Shown here one piece after another: positions 1-11,250 of a stretch of 64,000 nucleotides of DNA (position 1 is its first letter; each line of letters opens with the position of its first letter). Source of the DNA: Metaphire vulgaris (taxonomy: Eukaryota > Annelida > Clitellata > Crassiclitellata > Megascolecidae); the NCBI GenBank assembly GCA_018105865.1, contig CM030865.1, positions 7,807,198 through 7,871,197 of the forward strand, given 5' to 3'. The position numbers and the translations under genes are program-made. Below the pieces are notes generated by a model. The model had not been told where the DNA came from, did not search any database, and saw only the letters and a program-made list of their open reading frames with translations.

Positions 1-639
1 TTCAAATTTTTCCTCAAATAAATTGTGGAAATTGCAGAAAGAAAATGAATATTAAGTGGCACAATTACCTGCAAGGTCCAAATGAAACTACAGTATCATA
101 GAAACTAAATTCAATCATTTTAAACCATCAAACAAAACAAAAACTAAAATTATTTGTAAAACGAAAACTAAATATTATATAAACAAGAAAATAACTGCTC
201 TAAGACAAAATCATCTAAAAATATTTGCAAAACTAAAATATTTGTCTATGCAGCACACAAGCTGCGTAACAAAACATTAAATTCACGATGATGAGAGCCA
301 CTAAATATACTTTTCATAGTTATAAAACATACGCAGTACTTTCTATCACTCTTTGATTTCAGTGGCAAGGGCAACAAATGTCATTATCTTGATGATGTCA
401 ACATTGCTCCTACTATAGCTACTGGTCTTCTTGGCGTCCTCATCAAAGAGACGTTTCCTTTGACAGTCACATTAGGCATCTTACATGGAATTGCTATCAT
501 CAACTTTGCAGTTTCAAAGCAATTCGCCATTACATCTCAATCGCAGTTAACATACAGCTCACAAATGCATTTGTCCTATCCTGAATTGACTACTGCAACT
601 GTCTTATTCGACCTTTCAGATACCCAGCTGCCTGCAAGC
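1..639. other. AT-rich non-coding stretch
   Basis: AT-rich sequence in which I see no gene. A short open frame at 460-723 has no recognisable domain and runs into the LINE fragment that starts near 640, so I treat it as chance. Confidence 0.5.
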
Positions 640-867
640 AGTTCAGCTGGGGCTCTTGTGACTTTCGGACTATCATGTTATGCCTCTTCACAGGGACAAG
701 CTCCACTGGCTCCAAATTCATGAGCAAATTACCTTTAAGCAATGTTTTATCACCTACCAAGCCTTGAATGACCCTTTCTGTCTGGAATACATCTCATCAC
801 TCGTCTCTAGATTTACATCAAATTATCGTCCTTCTCAGCTGCGCTCCAGCAGTCGTGTTCAACTACT
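640..867 (+). mobile_element. L2-like LINE fragment, C-terminal ORF2 part (family A relative)
   Basis: The plus strand encodes the region downstream of the reverse transcriptase (RT) typical of L2/CR1 LINEs: a KLHWLQI-like motif, then FKQCFITYQALNDPFC and an LRSSSRVQLL-like end. The fragment stops at 867, where a minus-strand LINE with an (ATT)n tail begins. Its reading resumes at about 1932 with a KTEKFGN-like stretch, so the minus-strand copy inserted into it. It is 5'-truncated, frame-broken and not functional. Confidence 0.75.
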
Positions 868-1931
868 TATTATTATTATTATTCCTAGATGATTTATTAA
901 ACGCTATAACATAGCTAGTGCTAAAAACAAGAGCGATTTACAGATGTTCATAAGATGCGCGAAATAAGTGCGTCTTGAGGGCAGTCACAAACGCCTCGAG
1001 GGATGTGATAGATGTCATTGAGGCGGGAAGAGAGTTCCAGAGAAGGGGGTTGCCACGTGTCACGGATCTTTCCCCCAGCATCACCGTCCTGGACGGAGGA
1101 GGGACATCAAGGCGAATTCGCTTGTTTGATCGCAGCTGCTTACGACAGTCAGTCGGCATCGGCCGCTGTATGAGCGCAGAAATGTACTCCGGGCAGAGAG
1201 GGTCGTGCAGTGCTCGGAATGTGACCATACAGAGTTTGTAAGCTATACGCTCCGAGATCTTCAACCAGTGTAGCCGTTCCTTTAGCAATGGAGTCACGTG
1301 ATCCTTCCATCTCGCGCTAAAGATCAATCGGGCCGCAGCGTTCATGACCGACTGAAGACGGTCAAGCTGATAGTCCGGAAGCCCCAGAAGAATGCTATTG
1401 CAATAATCCAACCTGGATAGCACTAGTGCCCGGACTACGTGGATCGCTGCTGATGTTGAAATGTACCGTCGAATCTTGCGATCTTGCGCAGCTGAAAGTA
1501 GCAGGCACGAGTTACGGAGCTCACTTGGCCGGCGAGGGATAGAGAGTCGTCAAGAAGTACACCCAGAAGGCGCACCTCCGTAGACGGAGCGATGACGGCA
1601 TCACCGATCGTTAGAGGAGAACGATCTAATAGGTGAGCCTTTCTGGGAGTACTGATCCATAGCAATTCTGTTTTACCGGGATTAAGCGCGAGGCGATTTG
1701 TCGCGGTCCATGACATGATCTCCTGTAGACAGTCCTCGAACCGAGATCGCAGGTGCCCTGTATCTGAGGGACGGCAGGAGGCGTACACTTGCCCGTCATC
1801 CGCGTAGGCATGCCAGTCTAACCCATACGATCCGGCGATCCGTCTCAGATCCGCTGCGTAGAGGATAAAAAGGAGCGGACCTAAGGCTGAACCTTGTGGT
1901 ACTCCGCAGCGGACGGGGCGTTTGGCTGACG
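868..1931 (-). mobile_element. L2-like LINE, family A, 5'-truncated
   Basis: Read on the minus strand, the element enters at the RT motif VPQGS-LGPLLF (about 1900). It continues through a YADDGQ catalytic box (about 1800), LALNPGKTELLWI, the LDYCNSILLGLPDYQ block, LHWLKI, and the terminal LWNSLPASM and LKTHLF motifs near 940. The tail is (AAT)n at 868-889. The ORF is split into 1435-1788 and 938-1423 by a frameshift. This order of motifs is that of L2/CR1-clade ORF2. The endonuclease and N-terminal RT are missing, so it is a dead-on-arrival insertion. Related copies in the window are at 26635-27815, 42596-43759 and 61226-61935. Confidence 0.85.
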
Positions 1932-2031
1932 TATGACCTTACCTCTCCTCCAGTCAAAACTGAAAAGTTTGGCAACAGATCAGCTTAGGTGGCAATCTAA
2001 TTCTATAGAATTCATTGCTTGAGAACATAAA
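1932..2031 (+). mobile_element. Continuation of the plus-strand L2-like fragment
   Basis: After the minus-strand insertion the interrupted plus-strand ORF2 resumes (PPVKTEKFGNRSA-like reading), which matches the family A motif VPPPSKTxKFGERS. The terminal block is short and degenerate. Confidence 0.55.
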
Positions 2032-3237
2032 GTAAAGTAAAATAAAGTAAAATCTCGTGGATTTCTATAGCGCCTTGGAAAGCAGCACAACAGTAGCTGC
2101 TTATTCTTAGGCGCTCAGCCTCTCTTAAAATAGCTATGGGGAAGGTATATTATCAGCCAGGCAATAGTCAACATCCAAAGGGCAGTGAGGCTAGGTTGTT
2201 ACAGCTATGGAGGATATGATTTCAGAAAAAGGAAGGATTTAAGCTTAGACCTGAAGGAGATAATGCAGGAATTATAGGAAATGAGGATTCAGATTTTATT
2301 CTTTGAAAGTGTCCAAGTCTGCGGAGGGAAGCTGGGATTGAGTTCCAAAGTTCAGGTGCAGCGTATGAGAAGGCACAGTTGCAAATTTTCAGGGATGACT
2401 GATTCAGTGGGCGTGACAGAGTGAGGTAAGATGATGAACGTGTGGGTCAAGGAGGCTGAGGGGTTAATAGTGATCTAAGGTAGACAGGTTTTGATGACTG
2501 AAGTGAGCTATATGTAAGTGTTATTATCTTATATTGGATACGTTCAGTTATTTTAAGCCAATGTAATGATTTTAGTATGGGTGAAAATATGGGAGAATTT
2601 AGGTGACTTAGTAACAGCACGACCAAGTGCATTTTGTATTGATTGCAATTTGTTGATAGAGGCTTTGGGAAGGTTATAGTAGAGGGAGTTACAATAATCT
2701 AATTTGGAGTGGACTATTGAGGTGGCAATTGTGGAGGCAGTTTTAGTATCTAGGCAAGGGCGTAGGCGGCAAAGGTCACAAATATGAACATAGCAGGCTT
2801 TTGATAGTTGGGAGATTTGTGATTCGAAGTTTAGAAAAGAATCAAATTTGAATCCTAGATTTCTAGCAGTTGAAACAGGGATTATTGTGGTGTCAGGAGC
2901 CAAAACTAGTTTAGGATTGTCAATTTTTTTGAGTTGTTGGGGTAGTCCAATTAAAAGAAACTCTGTCTTAGATGGGTTAAGAGCGAGGAGATTAGATGAC
3001 ATCCAAGCAGAGATTGATGATAATGCAGATTCAAGCTCAATAATACGGTAGATGTATTAAATGAAAGACGTGAGAAGGAAAGGAATAGCTGAGTGTCATC
3101 GGCATAGAGTTGGTGATTTAAATTAAGGGAATTAATTAAAGATGAGAGCGGTGTGGTGTAAAGGCTGAACAGTACAGGCCCAAGAACAGATCCTTGAGGC
3201 ACTCCAAAATCTACACTATGAGATAAATTTGGCTAAG
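2032..3237 (-). mobile_element. L2-like LINE, family C, 3' part
   Basis: On the minus strand the reading starts with [13 protein letters not shown] (about 3210) and passes the catalytic [12 protein letters not shown] (about 3110). It continues through [37 protein letters not shown] and LHWLKITERIQYKI, ending in a short tail of AAAGT repeats at 2032-2052. Frameshifts split it into several ORFs (3202-2951, 3002-2553, 2632-2447). The upstream RT part lies at 3506-3716, separated by an inserted family A 3' end. Family C also occurs at 5190-6215 and 49085-49505. Confidence 0.85.
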
Positions 3238-3505
3238 ACAGGACATTGTTGATCGTCCCTCCGCCTTCAAAGACTGCCGTGTTTGGTGACAGATCAGTCA
3301 CGCGGGGAAACCCAGCCCTGTGGAACTCGTTGCCAAGCGATGTTATTAATGCGAAGTCCGTCGGCTGTTTTGAGAAGCTCCTAAAGACACACTTATTTAA
3401 CATCTCTTATAAGTGACTCCTTTGTAAAGCGCTCTTGACTTTAGCTCCAGTTATGCTACTGCGCTATATAAATTGTCGTAGATAATAATAATAATAATAC
3501 TTGAA
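3238..3505 (+). mobile_element. L2-like family A 3' end nested in family C
   Basis: A short plus-strand piece carries the family A terminal blocks (GNPALWNSLPS-like, KTHLFNIS-like). It ends with the conserved 3' sequence GCGCTATATAAATTGTC followed by (AAT)n at 3486-3500. It lies exactly between the two halves of the minus-strand family C copy, so it is a nested, severely 5'-truncated insertion. Confidence 0.7.
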
Positions 3506-3716
3506 AAGACCGGGATTTAAGATAAGATGAAAACCAGTTGTGAGCTTTTTCAGATATTCCAAACCAGAGAGAGAGTCGTTCGAGCAGAATTTTGTGATCT
3601 ATGATATCAAATGCAGCAGAGAGGTCAAGGAGACAAAAGCCAGTAACTTGTTGGAGACCAACTGCGGTTAAGAGTCTGTCATGAATGAATGTAGGCGAGA
3701 ACGTGAACAAGAACAT
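3506..3716 (-). mobile_element. L2-like family C, upstream RT part
   Basis: The minus strand encodes [20 protein letters not shown] and FSSYLKSRSFQV, the RT finger/palm region immediately upstream of the VPQGS motif in L2/CR1 LINEs. It belongs to the copy at 2032-3237 and is separated from it by the nested family A piece. Confidence 0.8.
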
Positions 3717-3960
3717 GACTGAACGTTAACAAATCTAACTCTGTTATGTTATTCATGAAGAACTTAAATACTCACTTGTTTAACACCTCCTACGTTTGTT
3801 AATAACAATAATAATAATAATAATAATTATAATAATAATAATGTGATTTAAAGTGGTTTAGGAGACTAAGTAAGCCTTGTGGAAACCACTGCGCTAGTGA
3901 CTTTGGCCTTTGCCGACAACTGGGCTATAAAAATGACCTCAATAATAATAATCTAATAAA
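3717..3960 (+). mobile_element. Two L2-like 3' tails with (AAT)n
   Basis: Two further 3' LINE ends can be read: one at about 3724-3842 (KxLKYSLVxHLLRLL-like, then AATAATAAT) and one at about 3843-3950 (GGCTATAAAAATGACCTC followed by AATAATAAT). They are too short to assign to a subfamily with certainty. Confidence 0.45.
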
Positions 3961-4639
3961 GAATTTGCTGCGGAGCATGAAAACTGTGATTTTGCCGTGA
4001 ATTCAAGACATATTTCAAAAACCATTCGGTGAATTTTGAAAATTTTGCTATGAATTTATACTGCTCATGACACAATACTTATGGTTACAAAATCTGCAAC
4101 AATTTCGGAGACAATACTGTAATTTATCACAAGTAATACTTCAGTATAATTGAATTTTTATTTGTAATTAACCAAAATGTAATATGTATGTCATTCTAGA
4201 CCGATCCAAGAAACACAGTGCGTCAGTGACAACCGTTACACCGGAAGTACTAAATAGGCCAACTGTTTTGGATAGTCCATAGAATTTAGAGATGAATAGC
4301 GGGTTTTTCAGTTTAAATGTGAAGCGGCTTTTCACCATTTTGTTGAGTGATTTTCGACGGCGAACATTCTTTCAAATATGCGACTTAACTGGCTAGAGTA
4401 TTTCACCGTCACGGAAGGGGGGCCTATATAACTCGGCCAATAACCCCTTTTGACTTCAGCCGCACTCTCCTGCCTCCACCCTCCCGTCCTTCCCGGTGTT
4501 CGATGTCCGCTGGATTCGATCTATAGTGGCTGAGATGAGACAATGACAAGACGATTTGATTTCTTAATGTTTAATCATAGCCATACAATCGCATAACAGC
4601 AAGACAATCTAGCCAACTCTATTCTATCTAAATTGCTAC
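3961..4639. other. Non-coding stretch, nothing recognised
   Basis: Mostly AT-rich sequence without a supported ORF. At 4423-4520 there is a pyrimidine-rich segment after a TATATAA-like string, but I cannot call a promoter from this alone. Confidence 0.4.
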
Positions 4640-4682
4640 AATGTTTCCCTTACCAGCTGGCGAGAATAAGTTAATAACAGTC

Positions 4683-4796
4683 TTCTGCGTAGACCTGTGC
4701 GCCGCCGACGCCGCGCGCCGCCGGTAATATAGGATCGGCGCGCCGCCACCGCCGCCGCCGAGAGAACATCGGCGTGACGCCGGCGTCCCTTTGGTG
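4683..4796. repeat. GC-rich (GCCGCC-type) arm, left
   Basis: A GC-rich block of GCCGCC and GGCGGC units stands out in AT-rich surroundings. The 16-mer GTAGACCTGTGCGCCG at 4689-4704 is repeated in inverted orientation at 6790-6805, where a similar GC-rich block lies. The pair could be the ends of a roughly 2.1-kb element that took up the LINE at 5190-6215. ORFs drawn through it (Ala/Arg/Gly-rich) are composition artefacts. Confidence 0.5.
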
Positions 4797-5189
4797 AAAT
4801 TATTTTTCTCATGTAACCAGAGTAAGCCAACACTGTTGTAATACGTAGATAAAACTGTCTTTAACATATATAGTCAACATGTGCTAGCTAATTCAAAGCA
4901 CAATTCAAAGCACGCGTTACTTAATTACTTCACTTCATTCGTCTATCGAATGATATCCTGTATTGTTTACATTCTGCAAAATGGCCACGGCAAAGAAAGC
5001 GTTTTCGAAGAAAATTACGCGAAGACCTAAACAGGTGCTAAAGTGATGCTAAAATTAACTGTGCACAGTTAACTAAACGAGCAGTGAAACGTCATAACTG
5101 AGAGCGTTTGTTGCTTAAATCCTCTTATTAATTATTCAATTATTAAACTCAATTATTAAACTCAATTATTTCTTTCGTTTACTCCATCT
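4797..5189. other. Non-coding stretch between GC-rich arm and LINE
   Basis: No supported gene. A 21-codon frame starting ATGGCCACGGC at 4981 is rich in Lys/Arg and ends at 5046. It has no recognisable domain and no clear splice donor, so I do not call it. Confidence 0.4.
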
Positions 5190-6215
5190 TCCTTTAAGGC
5201 ATCAATCTCTGAACTAGAATCAGCATTTTTGTCAATCTCATCGTGGATGTCAGCTAATCTCCTTGCCCTCAATCCCTCCAAAACAGAATTTCTCTTATTT
5301 GGACTGCCACAACAACTGAAAAAAATTGAAAATCCCACACTGATTTTAGCCCCAGATACAATAATAACGCAACTGCAAAAAATCTTGGATTTACTTTTGA
5401 CTCCTCCCTAAATTTTGAAGCTCACATATCTCAACTATCAAAAACCTGTTATGCTCACATTCGTGATCTACGTCGCCTTCGCCCCTACCTTGATATTAAA
5501 ACTGCTTCCACTATTGCCACTTCAATAGTTCACTCTAAGTTAGACTACTGCAACTCACTGTTTCACAATCTTCCAAAGGCTTCCATATGTAAACTCCAAT
5601 CGATTCAAAATGCCTTAGCTCGTGCAGTAACTAAATCGCCTAAATTTTGCCACATTACACCATTACTCAAATCTCTCCACTGGCCCAAGATAACAGAACG
5701 CATTGAATATAAAATAATATCGATGACTTATAACTCACTCCATACATCAAAACCAGTCTACCTAAGAAATCTGATAATTCCACAACAACCTGGATCTACT
5801 AGATCCTCTTCTCATATAACTCTCCTTCGACCTCTGAATCAATCATCTCTCAAAATTTGCAATCGTGCTTTTTCATATGCGGCACCTGAGCTTTGGAACT
5901 CAATTCCAATATCCCTTCGTTGTCTACATCAAAGCCAAATAAACTCTGAGTCACAATCTTCTCCCCTTCTTGCAACATCTCCTCATGTTTTTCTTTCCAA
6001 ACTAAAATCATTTCTCTTTATAAAATCATTTCCTCCATAGCTATAGCGTCCTGCCCACTCGCCCTTTTGATTAAATGACCCGGCATGAATGACCCACCTT
6101 TGGCTATAGCTACTTCATTTGAGATTGAGAGCATAGGAATAAGGAGCTACTTCGGTGCATCTTTTGGAAGCGCTTTAGAAATTAACGAGATTTTACTTAC
6201 TTACTTACTTACTCT
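5190..6215 (+). mobile_element. L2-like LINE, family C, 3' part with (ACTT)n tail
   Basis: The plus strand carries [20 protein letters not shown] (5229-5290), an RDLRRLRP-like block, KLDYCNSLFHNLPKAS (about 5540), and LHWPKITERIEYKI. It ends with APELWNSIPISLR and FLSKLKSFLFIKSFPP at 6040. A 3' UTR follows, then the (TTAC)n tail at 6193-6212. The copy is 5'-truncated inside the RT palm, downstream of the YADD box, and split by frameshifts, so it is inactive. It is close in sequence to the minus-strand copy at 2032-3716. Confidence 0.85.
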
Positions 6216-6640
6216 TAGTTTAGTTTAAAATTAATCTTCTTAGTCTGATGTCGGCGCCGTCTTAGTGGGGGGAGGGGGCACATTTTGGACATTATTTTTT
6301 AAGTTTTTATACCGCCACTATCCACTTTCTGCGGCGTAAAATACAGATAAGTACAAAAGGTCATCACCGGTTTTGGGGATGCTAGAGGCTATAGATTGCT
6401 ACGTCGTGAAAGCTCAGATAAGCATAAAAAGGTCATCACCGGAATTTAGGGCGCAAAATTTGTACCTTGCTCCGAGCGCCGAATACTCTAGCTACGGCTC
6501 TGTTGATAAAATGTTTCTTAAACTGTATAATTTTATTTTTACTAGTATTATAAGTTTGGTACATTGTTTTCAAATGAACCGGGTGACAAAAAACCACGAG
6601 GCTTGAACAAAACCGACGATATCATATGGTATCCTTTTTA
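6216..6640. repeat. Unassigned sequence with duplicated AAAAGGTCATCACCGG
   Basis: The 16-mer AAAAGGTCATCACCGG occurs at about 6356 and again about 73 bp later, each time after an AGATAAG string. The same core recurs inside other elements at 21.8, 50.1 and 55.4 kb. I recognise no gene here. Confidence 0.5.
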
Positions 6641-6815
6641 GTCGCACGTATTGTACTGTATTAACCGTTTGTACGCCGCCGACGCCGCCGACGCCGCCAA
6701 TAAAGTCCACGCCGCCGATAAAATTGGTCCGGCGCGCCGCAGCCGCCGGTGATAAAGCGGTCACACGCCGCCGCCCACCCTCAGACCGTCGGCGCACAGG
6801 TCTACTTCTGCGTCC
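6641..6815. repeat. GC-rich (GCCGCC-type) arm, right
   Basis: The partner of the arm at 4683-4796 contains tandem GCCGCCGAC units and, at 6790-6805, the inverse of the 16-mer at 4689-4704. ORFs across it (6570-6827 minus, 6724-7158 plus) follow from base composition. Confidence 0.5.
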
Positions 6816-7264
6816 AACACTTCTCATTCTCTTGTACGCAGTTGTAGCTCGCGTCTCCCTCGCTTCCCTCTACTCCCGCTCTTCCGTACTCCGTCTTCTC
6901 GCGTTCCGTTCGCCGCTTCGCTTTCCTCCGACTTCCGAATTTCCTTCGGCCTATCCGCCGACCGGGAAGCCCCTTCCGACCGCTTCGTCGAAAGACCCCG
7001 CAGGAAATCTTCCTACCAAAGAATTTATTCCTCCAACAAAAACCTCCCGAGAAGAAAATCAACTTTTTTCTGCGCGTCTCTTCTTTTTATACTCTCCTTC
7101 TGGCTCGCGCCTGCCTCTCCGGCCGGTCCAGCCTTCTCCTGCCAATCCAATCCAATAACAGTTTCTTTTTCAAATAAGTGCATAATAACATCATAATAGT
7201 AGGCTAATTTCATGTTAACATCATAGTAGTAATAATAACATAATAACATAATAAAACTAAAACT
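6816..7264. other. Unassigned, pyrimidine-rich then AT-rich
   Basis: A C/T-rich segment (6816-7150) is followed by repeats of CATAATAACATCATAATAG type. A similar AATAACATCATAATAG string follows the next LINE at 9399, so this may be the target sequence of that insertion. No gene is supported. Confidence 0.4.
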
Positions 7265-9400
7265 AAAAAGGTTGTAACCCGACCACCTCAACCTTGGTTC
7301 AATTCTGACATTGCTGAAGCTAGGCGATGTCGAAGCCAATTGGAACGACGATGGAAGTCTTCTCGCCTACCGAGTGACAGGCAGAAATTTAGGGACCAAT
7401 GCAAAATTGTCCGTAAATTAATTTCTTTAACTAAATCCAACTATTTAACTAATCTTGTCATGCAAAATTCCTCAAATCCTCGTCTACTCTGGAAATCTCT
7501 AAATAGCATTCTTCATAGGGAAAAGTCAAGTGTCACACCTGGTTCCTTCTCTTTATCATCACTCCCAGATGTCTTCTGCCAATTTTTCTCCAATAAAATA
7601 TCTTCCATTCGCCTAAAATTTCAGATCATTTCTTCAACTGGTTTCTCTTTTTCCGAAATCCCCACCAACTCCTCTTAATTCCTTTAAACCTACCACCCTT
7701 AATGAAGTTCGGCAGATAATCTTTACATCACCAATTAGTCAATGTACCCTTGATGTCCTACCAACTCAAATCCTCAGAGATTGTTTTGATGTTTTAGGTC
7801 CAATAATAACAAACTTCATAAATCTCTCATTGCTTGAAGGGTGTTTCCCTCTGCATTCGCTCATGCAGTTGTTCACCCACTACTTAAAAAGCCATCTCTC
7901 TCTCCTGACGACTTGTCTAACTATAGGCCTATATCTAATCTTAATTTCTTATCGAAAATTCTTGAAAGGATTGTTGCTAAGCAAATGCATGCTCATTTGT
8001 GTTCTAGTCCACATTACCTCCCTTTCCAGTCTGCTTACCGAAAATATCACTCTACCGAAACGGCTCTGTTGGCAGTCCATGATTATATTGTTCGGGCTAT
8101 TGATGCTGGAAAAGTTACTGCTCTTTTACTTCTTGACCTATCTGCCGCCTTTGATACTGTTGATCATTCTATTCTTCTTCATCGTCTTGAACATTGGTTT
8201 GGAATCTCTGACATTGCTTTACATTGGTTTTCTTCATATTTACATCCCCGCACTCAATCAGTGATAATAAATGAGAATCTCTCAACTCCCACTGATCTGT
8301 CTTGTGGTGTCCCTCAAGGCTCGGTTCTTGGTCCTCTGTTATTTACTCTCTATACAACCCCCTTGGGTTCAATTCTTGATGAACATCAAGTGGCATATCA
8401 TCTTTATGCTGATGATACTCAAATTCTCATCTCTTTTGATCAATCTTCTTCAAACTCTTCTCTTAAGACTCTATCCACTGTCTTTACTAATATTCAGTCA
8501 TGGATGGATTCAAATAAGCTTCTTTTGAATTCATCAAAAACTGAGTTCTTGCTATTAGGTACTCCAGCTCAATTGACTAAATTTGAATCTCTGAAATCCG
8601 TAGTATTAGGAGATTCCACTGTTGTCCCTAGAAGTGCTTCTGCTCGCAACCTTGGTGTGATATTTGACTCTTCCCTCTCTTTTACTAGTCACATCAATTC
8701 AGTCTGCAAAATTTCTCATTATCACATTCGGGACATCTATCGCATCAGACATCTCCTCCCTAAGCCTGTTCTTATTCAGTTAGCCAATGCATTGGTATCT
8801 AGTCGCCTCGATTATTGCAATTCCCTGCTTTTCGGCATCACAAATTCAAATATGCAGAAACTCCAGAGAGTACAAAATTCCTTAGTTAGAGTAATATCCA
8901 AAACTCCAAGATTTGAACATATTACTCCAGCTAGACAGTCCCTACATTGGCTTCCTATCAAATACCGAATTAATTATAAAATTTGTCTTTTGGTATTTAA
9001 AACCATATTATATAATGAACCCTATTACCTTAAGATGCGACTAATCCCTCGACCTACTATTCAGTCAACTAGGTATTCGGCAGGACTTTCATTTGTTGTT
9101 CCTTATTCTCGCACTGTCATTGGCACTAGTTGTTTCTCAGTGTGTGGCCCTAAGCTTTGGAATTCATTACCAATATCACTTCGCAAAACTAAAAATTTAT
9201 CATCTTTTAGATCTGGTCTTAAAACTTACCTGTTTGACTTGGCTTATCCCCCTTAGATTGCTCCCCCGCTGTTCTGACTGATCTTCCGGATTGACCTGGC
9301 TCTAATTCTATTTGGATTTGGTGCGTCATCGGCTGATGCCCTAGGCATTATGATAGTGGCGCCATAGAAGTTTATTGATTGATTGATTGATTGATTGAAT
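7265..9400 (+). mobile_element. L2-like LINE, family B copy 1, near-complete RT half
   Basis: This is the best preserved L2-like copy. From 7268 the reading gives the linker between endonuclease and RT (RPPQPWFNSDIAEARRR-like, then ORF 7340-7678 with LTKSNYLTNLVMQNSSNPRL). The RT frame is open at 7841-9256. The 3' UTR ends in TTGATTGATTGATTGATTGA at 9371-9397. The endonuclease is missing (5' truncation), and one frameshift near 7841 separates linker and RT. Copy 2 at 11251-12592 is nearly identical, which suggests recent activity of the family; a third, older copy lies at 41943-44338. Confidence 0.9.
7841..9256 (+). CDS. L2-like ORF2 reverse transcriptase segment (truncated)
   Basis: About 470 codons encode the RT and C-terminal region of an L2/CR1-type ORF2 protein, which would copy LINE RNA at nicked DNA. 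Visible in order: [70 protein letters not shown], the catalytic [12 protein letters not shown] (intact YADD), LLLNSSKTEFLLLGTP, RLDYCNSLLFGI, SLHWLPIKYRINYKI, CGPKLWNSLPISLRK and LKTYLFDLAYPP at the end. The frame begins on GTG just after a stop, so there is no true start: the normal reading (LLEGVFPSAF) continues upstream through a one-base shift. Without the endonuclease it cannot be autonomous. Confidence 0.85.
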   Translation: MFPSAFAHAVVHPLLKKPSLSPDDLSNYRPISNLNFLSKILERIVAKQMHAHLCSSPHYLPFQSAYRKYHSTETALLAVHDYIVRAIDAGKVTALLLLDLSAAFDTVDHSILLHRLEHWFGISDIALHWFSSYLHPRTQSVIINENLSTPTDLSCGVPQGSVLGPLLFTLYTTPLGSILDEHQVAYHLYADDTQILISFDQSSSNSSLKTLSTVFTNIQSWMDSNKLLLNSSKTEFLLLGTPAQLTKFESLKSVVLGDSTVVPRSASARNLGVIFDSSLSFTSHINSVCKISHYHIRDIYRIRHLLPKPVLIQLANALVSSRLDYCNSLLFGITNSNMQKLQRVQNSLVRVISKTPRFEHITPARQSLHWLPIKYRINYKICLLVFKTILYNEPYYLKMRLIPRPTIQSTRYSAGLSFVVPYSRTVIGTSCFSVCGPKLWNSLPISLRKTKNLSSFRSGLKTYLFDLAYPP

Positions 9401-9485
9401 AACATCATAATAGTATTTTAACTTCATAATAGTAATTTCAGTAAGGTTAAGATCATGATGCATAATAGAAAATTAAGACTTAATT

Positions 9486-9859
9486 CAGGGTTGTCCAACT
9501 GGCGGCCCGCGCGCTGGATTCGGCCCGCGGGACAGTTTCATCCGGCCCGCCACCGAGTTTGGGAAAATAACAAATTTAGCTATAGGACCGGTTATTGCCG
9601 TTATTTTTAGGACTAGGAGATTACCAAATTGCTTACTTCTCCACAAGGACATAGAACAAGAATAAATAACATTGTGTAATGCTATGTTTCATGTGTTCTT
9701 TACCTACATTTTCAATGTACACTGTTAATTACTTAGTCTTAGACTTATAGACTTAGTCTTAGACCAAGGTATTATCGGTACTTGTAATCAAGTCCGGCCC
9801 GCGACGTTGGGTTTGTGGTCCAATGCGGCCCGCCATCTGATTTGAGTTGGACACCCCTG
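9486..9859. mobile_element. hAT-type MITE (374 bp) with 8-bp TSD
   Basis: The ends are CAGGGTTGTCCAACTGGCGG and, inverted at the right, CAGGGGTGTCCAACTCAAAT, with GGCCCGC repeats inside both arms. The 8-bp direct repeat ACTTAATT flanks the element at 9478-9485 and 9860-9867. CAG ends and an 8-bp TSD are the hAT signature. There is no coding capacity. Confidence 0.9.
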
Positions 9860-9867
9860 ACTTAATT

Positions 9868-10100
9868 AATGAAATAGAGTAGGCCTACGAAGATTGTAGC
9901 CTTAACTACTGATTTATCAGAATTATTGCACAAACATTAAAGAAAAAATCATGAGCATATAAATCAATTTATTATCAAAAGTTGAAGGTAATGAAATCAG
10001 TAATTAATTTGATGATATATGTCAAAAGAAAAAAGAAAACACAGTAGCTCACAATTTCACATAGGTCATCTGGTAACCGCCGCCAGCTGGTAACGGTATT
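9868..10100. other. AT-rich, nothing recognised
   Basis: No ORF or repeat terminus is seen. Confidence 0.4.
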
Positions 10101-10286
10101 CCTAACATCAGAGGTTCCCAAACTTTTTTGACTGCCGACCCCTACTTTGTTCCCAGCTCAGCTCGCGGACCACATTATTTAACATCCAAATGTTACAGTT
10201 TATATTTAAATAAAATAACGAGCAAACTATTCCAACAACACCAACGCTTTCCCTAAGGTAGTGTGGCGACCATGTGCCACAGATAG

Positions 10287-10397
<111 letters not shown>

Positions 10398-10499
10398 AGA
10401 TTGCTTAACTGCATAAACTTGTTAGTTACTAATTTAATCTAATTAATTAGCGTTTATAATAATGCATTTTGTACTAATTTTAATTAATTAATAAAGTTT

Positions 10500-11250
10500 T
10501 AATTCATGTAAAACGGACAGAGTACGCGCTAGGCTAGAAGACGCTAAGGCATCAGTAAAATTATTAGAATCGCCACGCCCGCCCAAAGACCGAGAGATAG
10601 GTTATAGAAACCGGCAACGATTATAGGATCCCGGGAGAGCCTTCGGTCTTTGGCGACTCGAGTTTGCTCGCTGAAGACCTCGCCTGTTTGACGGAGCCTG
10701 CGCGGAGCGAGGCTTCCGCTGGGATCTGTGCGTCTGGCTGTTCGACGCGTGCGGCAGCGATCGGTCGGCTGTGTACGTTGCGTACGCCTGAACACCGGCG
10801 CCCGGTTACCAGAGGTGATTAGCGAAGGGTTGGGCCGTAGACGGGGTCGCTTACCACCGATAACGACGATGCCGTTGACTGGGTTCCCGGCTTTCACGGC
10901 ACCTAAGCGGACGTGGCTCAACAGTTTCAAATTTCCGCCTAGAGACCGGCGCCCGGACCACCAGGACCTGTCGGCGGTGCGCGTCGCCGGCGGCGAGGCG
11001 CCTTTCGCCGCTGCCGACGACGCTAGGGGGTGGGTCCGAAGTTAAACTTTCTGACGGATAAAACGCGTAGATAGGGACATTTGGGGGCGAGCGCCCTCAA
11101 GGGCTGGTTCTAAAAATCGAAAATATCCGAAATATTGGAATTTATGTAGCCCGCGTCAATAGGCGGACGCAGGCGGCTGTTTTAGCTAAAGTTCGTTTGA
11201 GACGCGCGCCCAGCTGGCAGGAGCTATTGCCGCGCCGCTTAGCCGTAGAC
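10500..11250. other. GC-rich unassigned segment inside the hAT
   Basis: Base composition changes abruptly to GC-rich. Open frames on both strands (10728-11045 plus, 10544-10930 minus) show no domain I recognise and are Arg/Pro/Thr-rich. It may be part of the same unit as 12593-13540, since the L2 copy at 11251-12592 splits one continuous sequence, as shown by the GTAGAC repeats at both junctions. Confidence 0.4.

Noticed and set aside
4981..5046. 21-codon Lys/Arg-rich ORF starting ATGGCCACGGC
   Set aside because: Too short, no domain, no clear splice donor and no conserved neighbour.
6724..7158. 144-codon ORF over the GC-rich arm
   Set aside because: Arg/Pro/Ala/Ser-rich translation follows from GCCGCC repeats and C/T-rich sequence, with no domain.
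8271..8528. Leu/Ile/Phe-rich ORFs inside the L2 copies (also 11273-11458, 9093-9281)
   Set aside because: Out-of-frame shadows of the RT reading frame.
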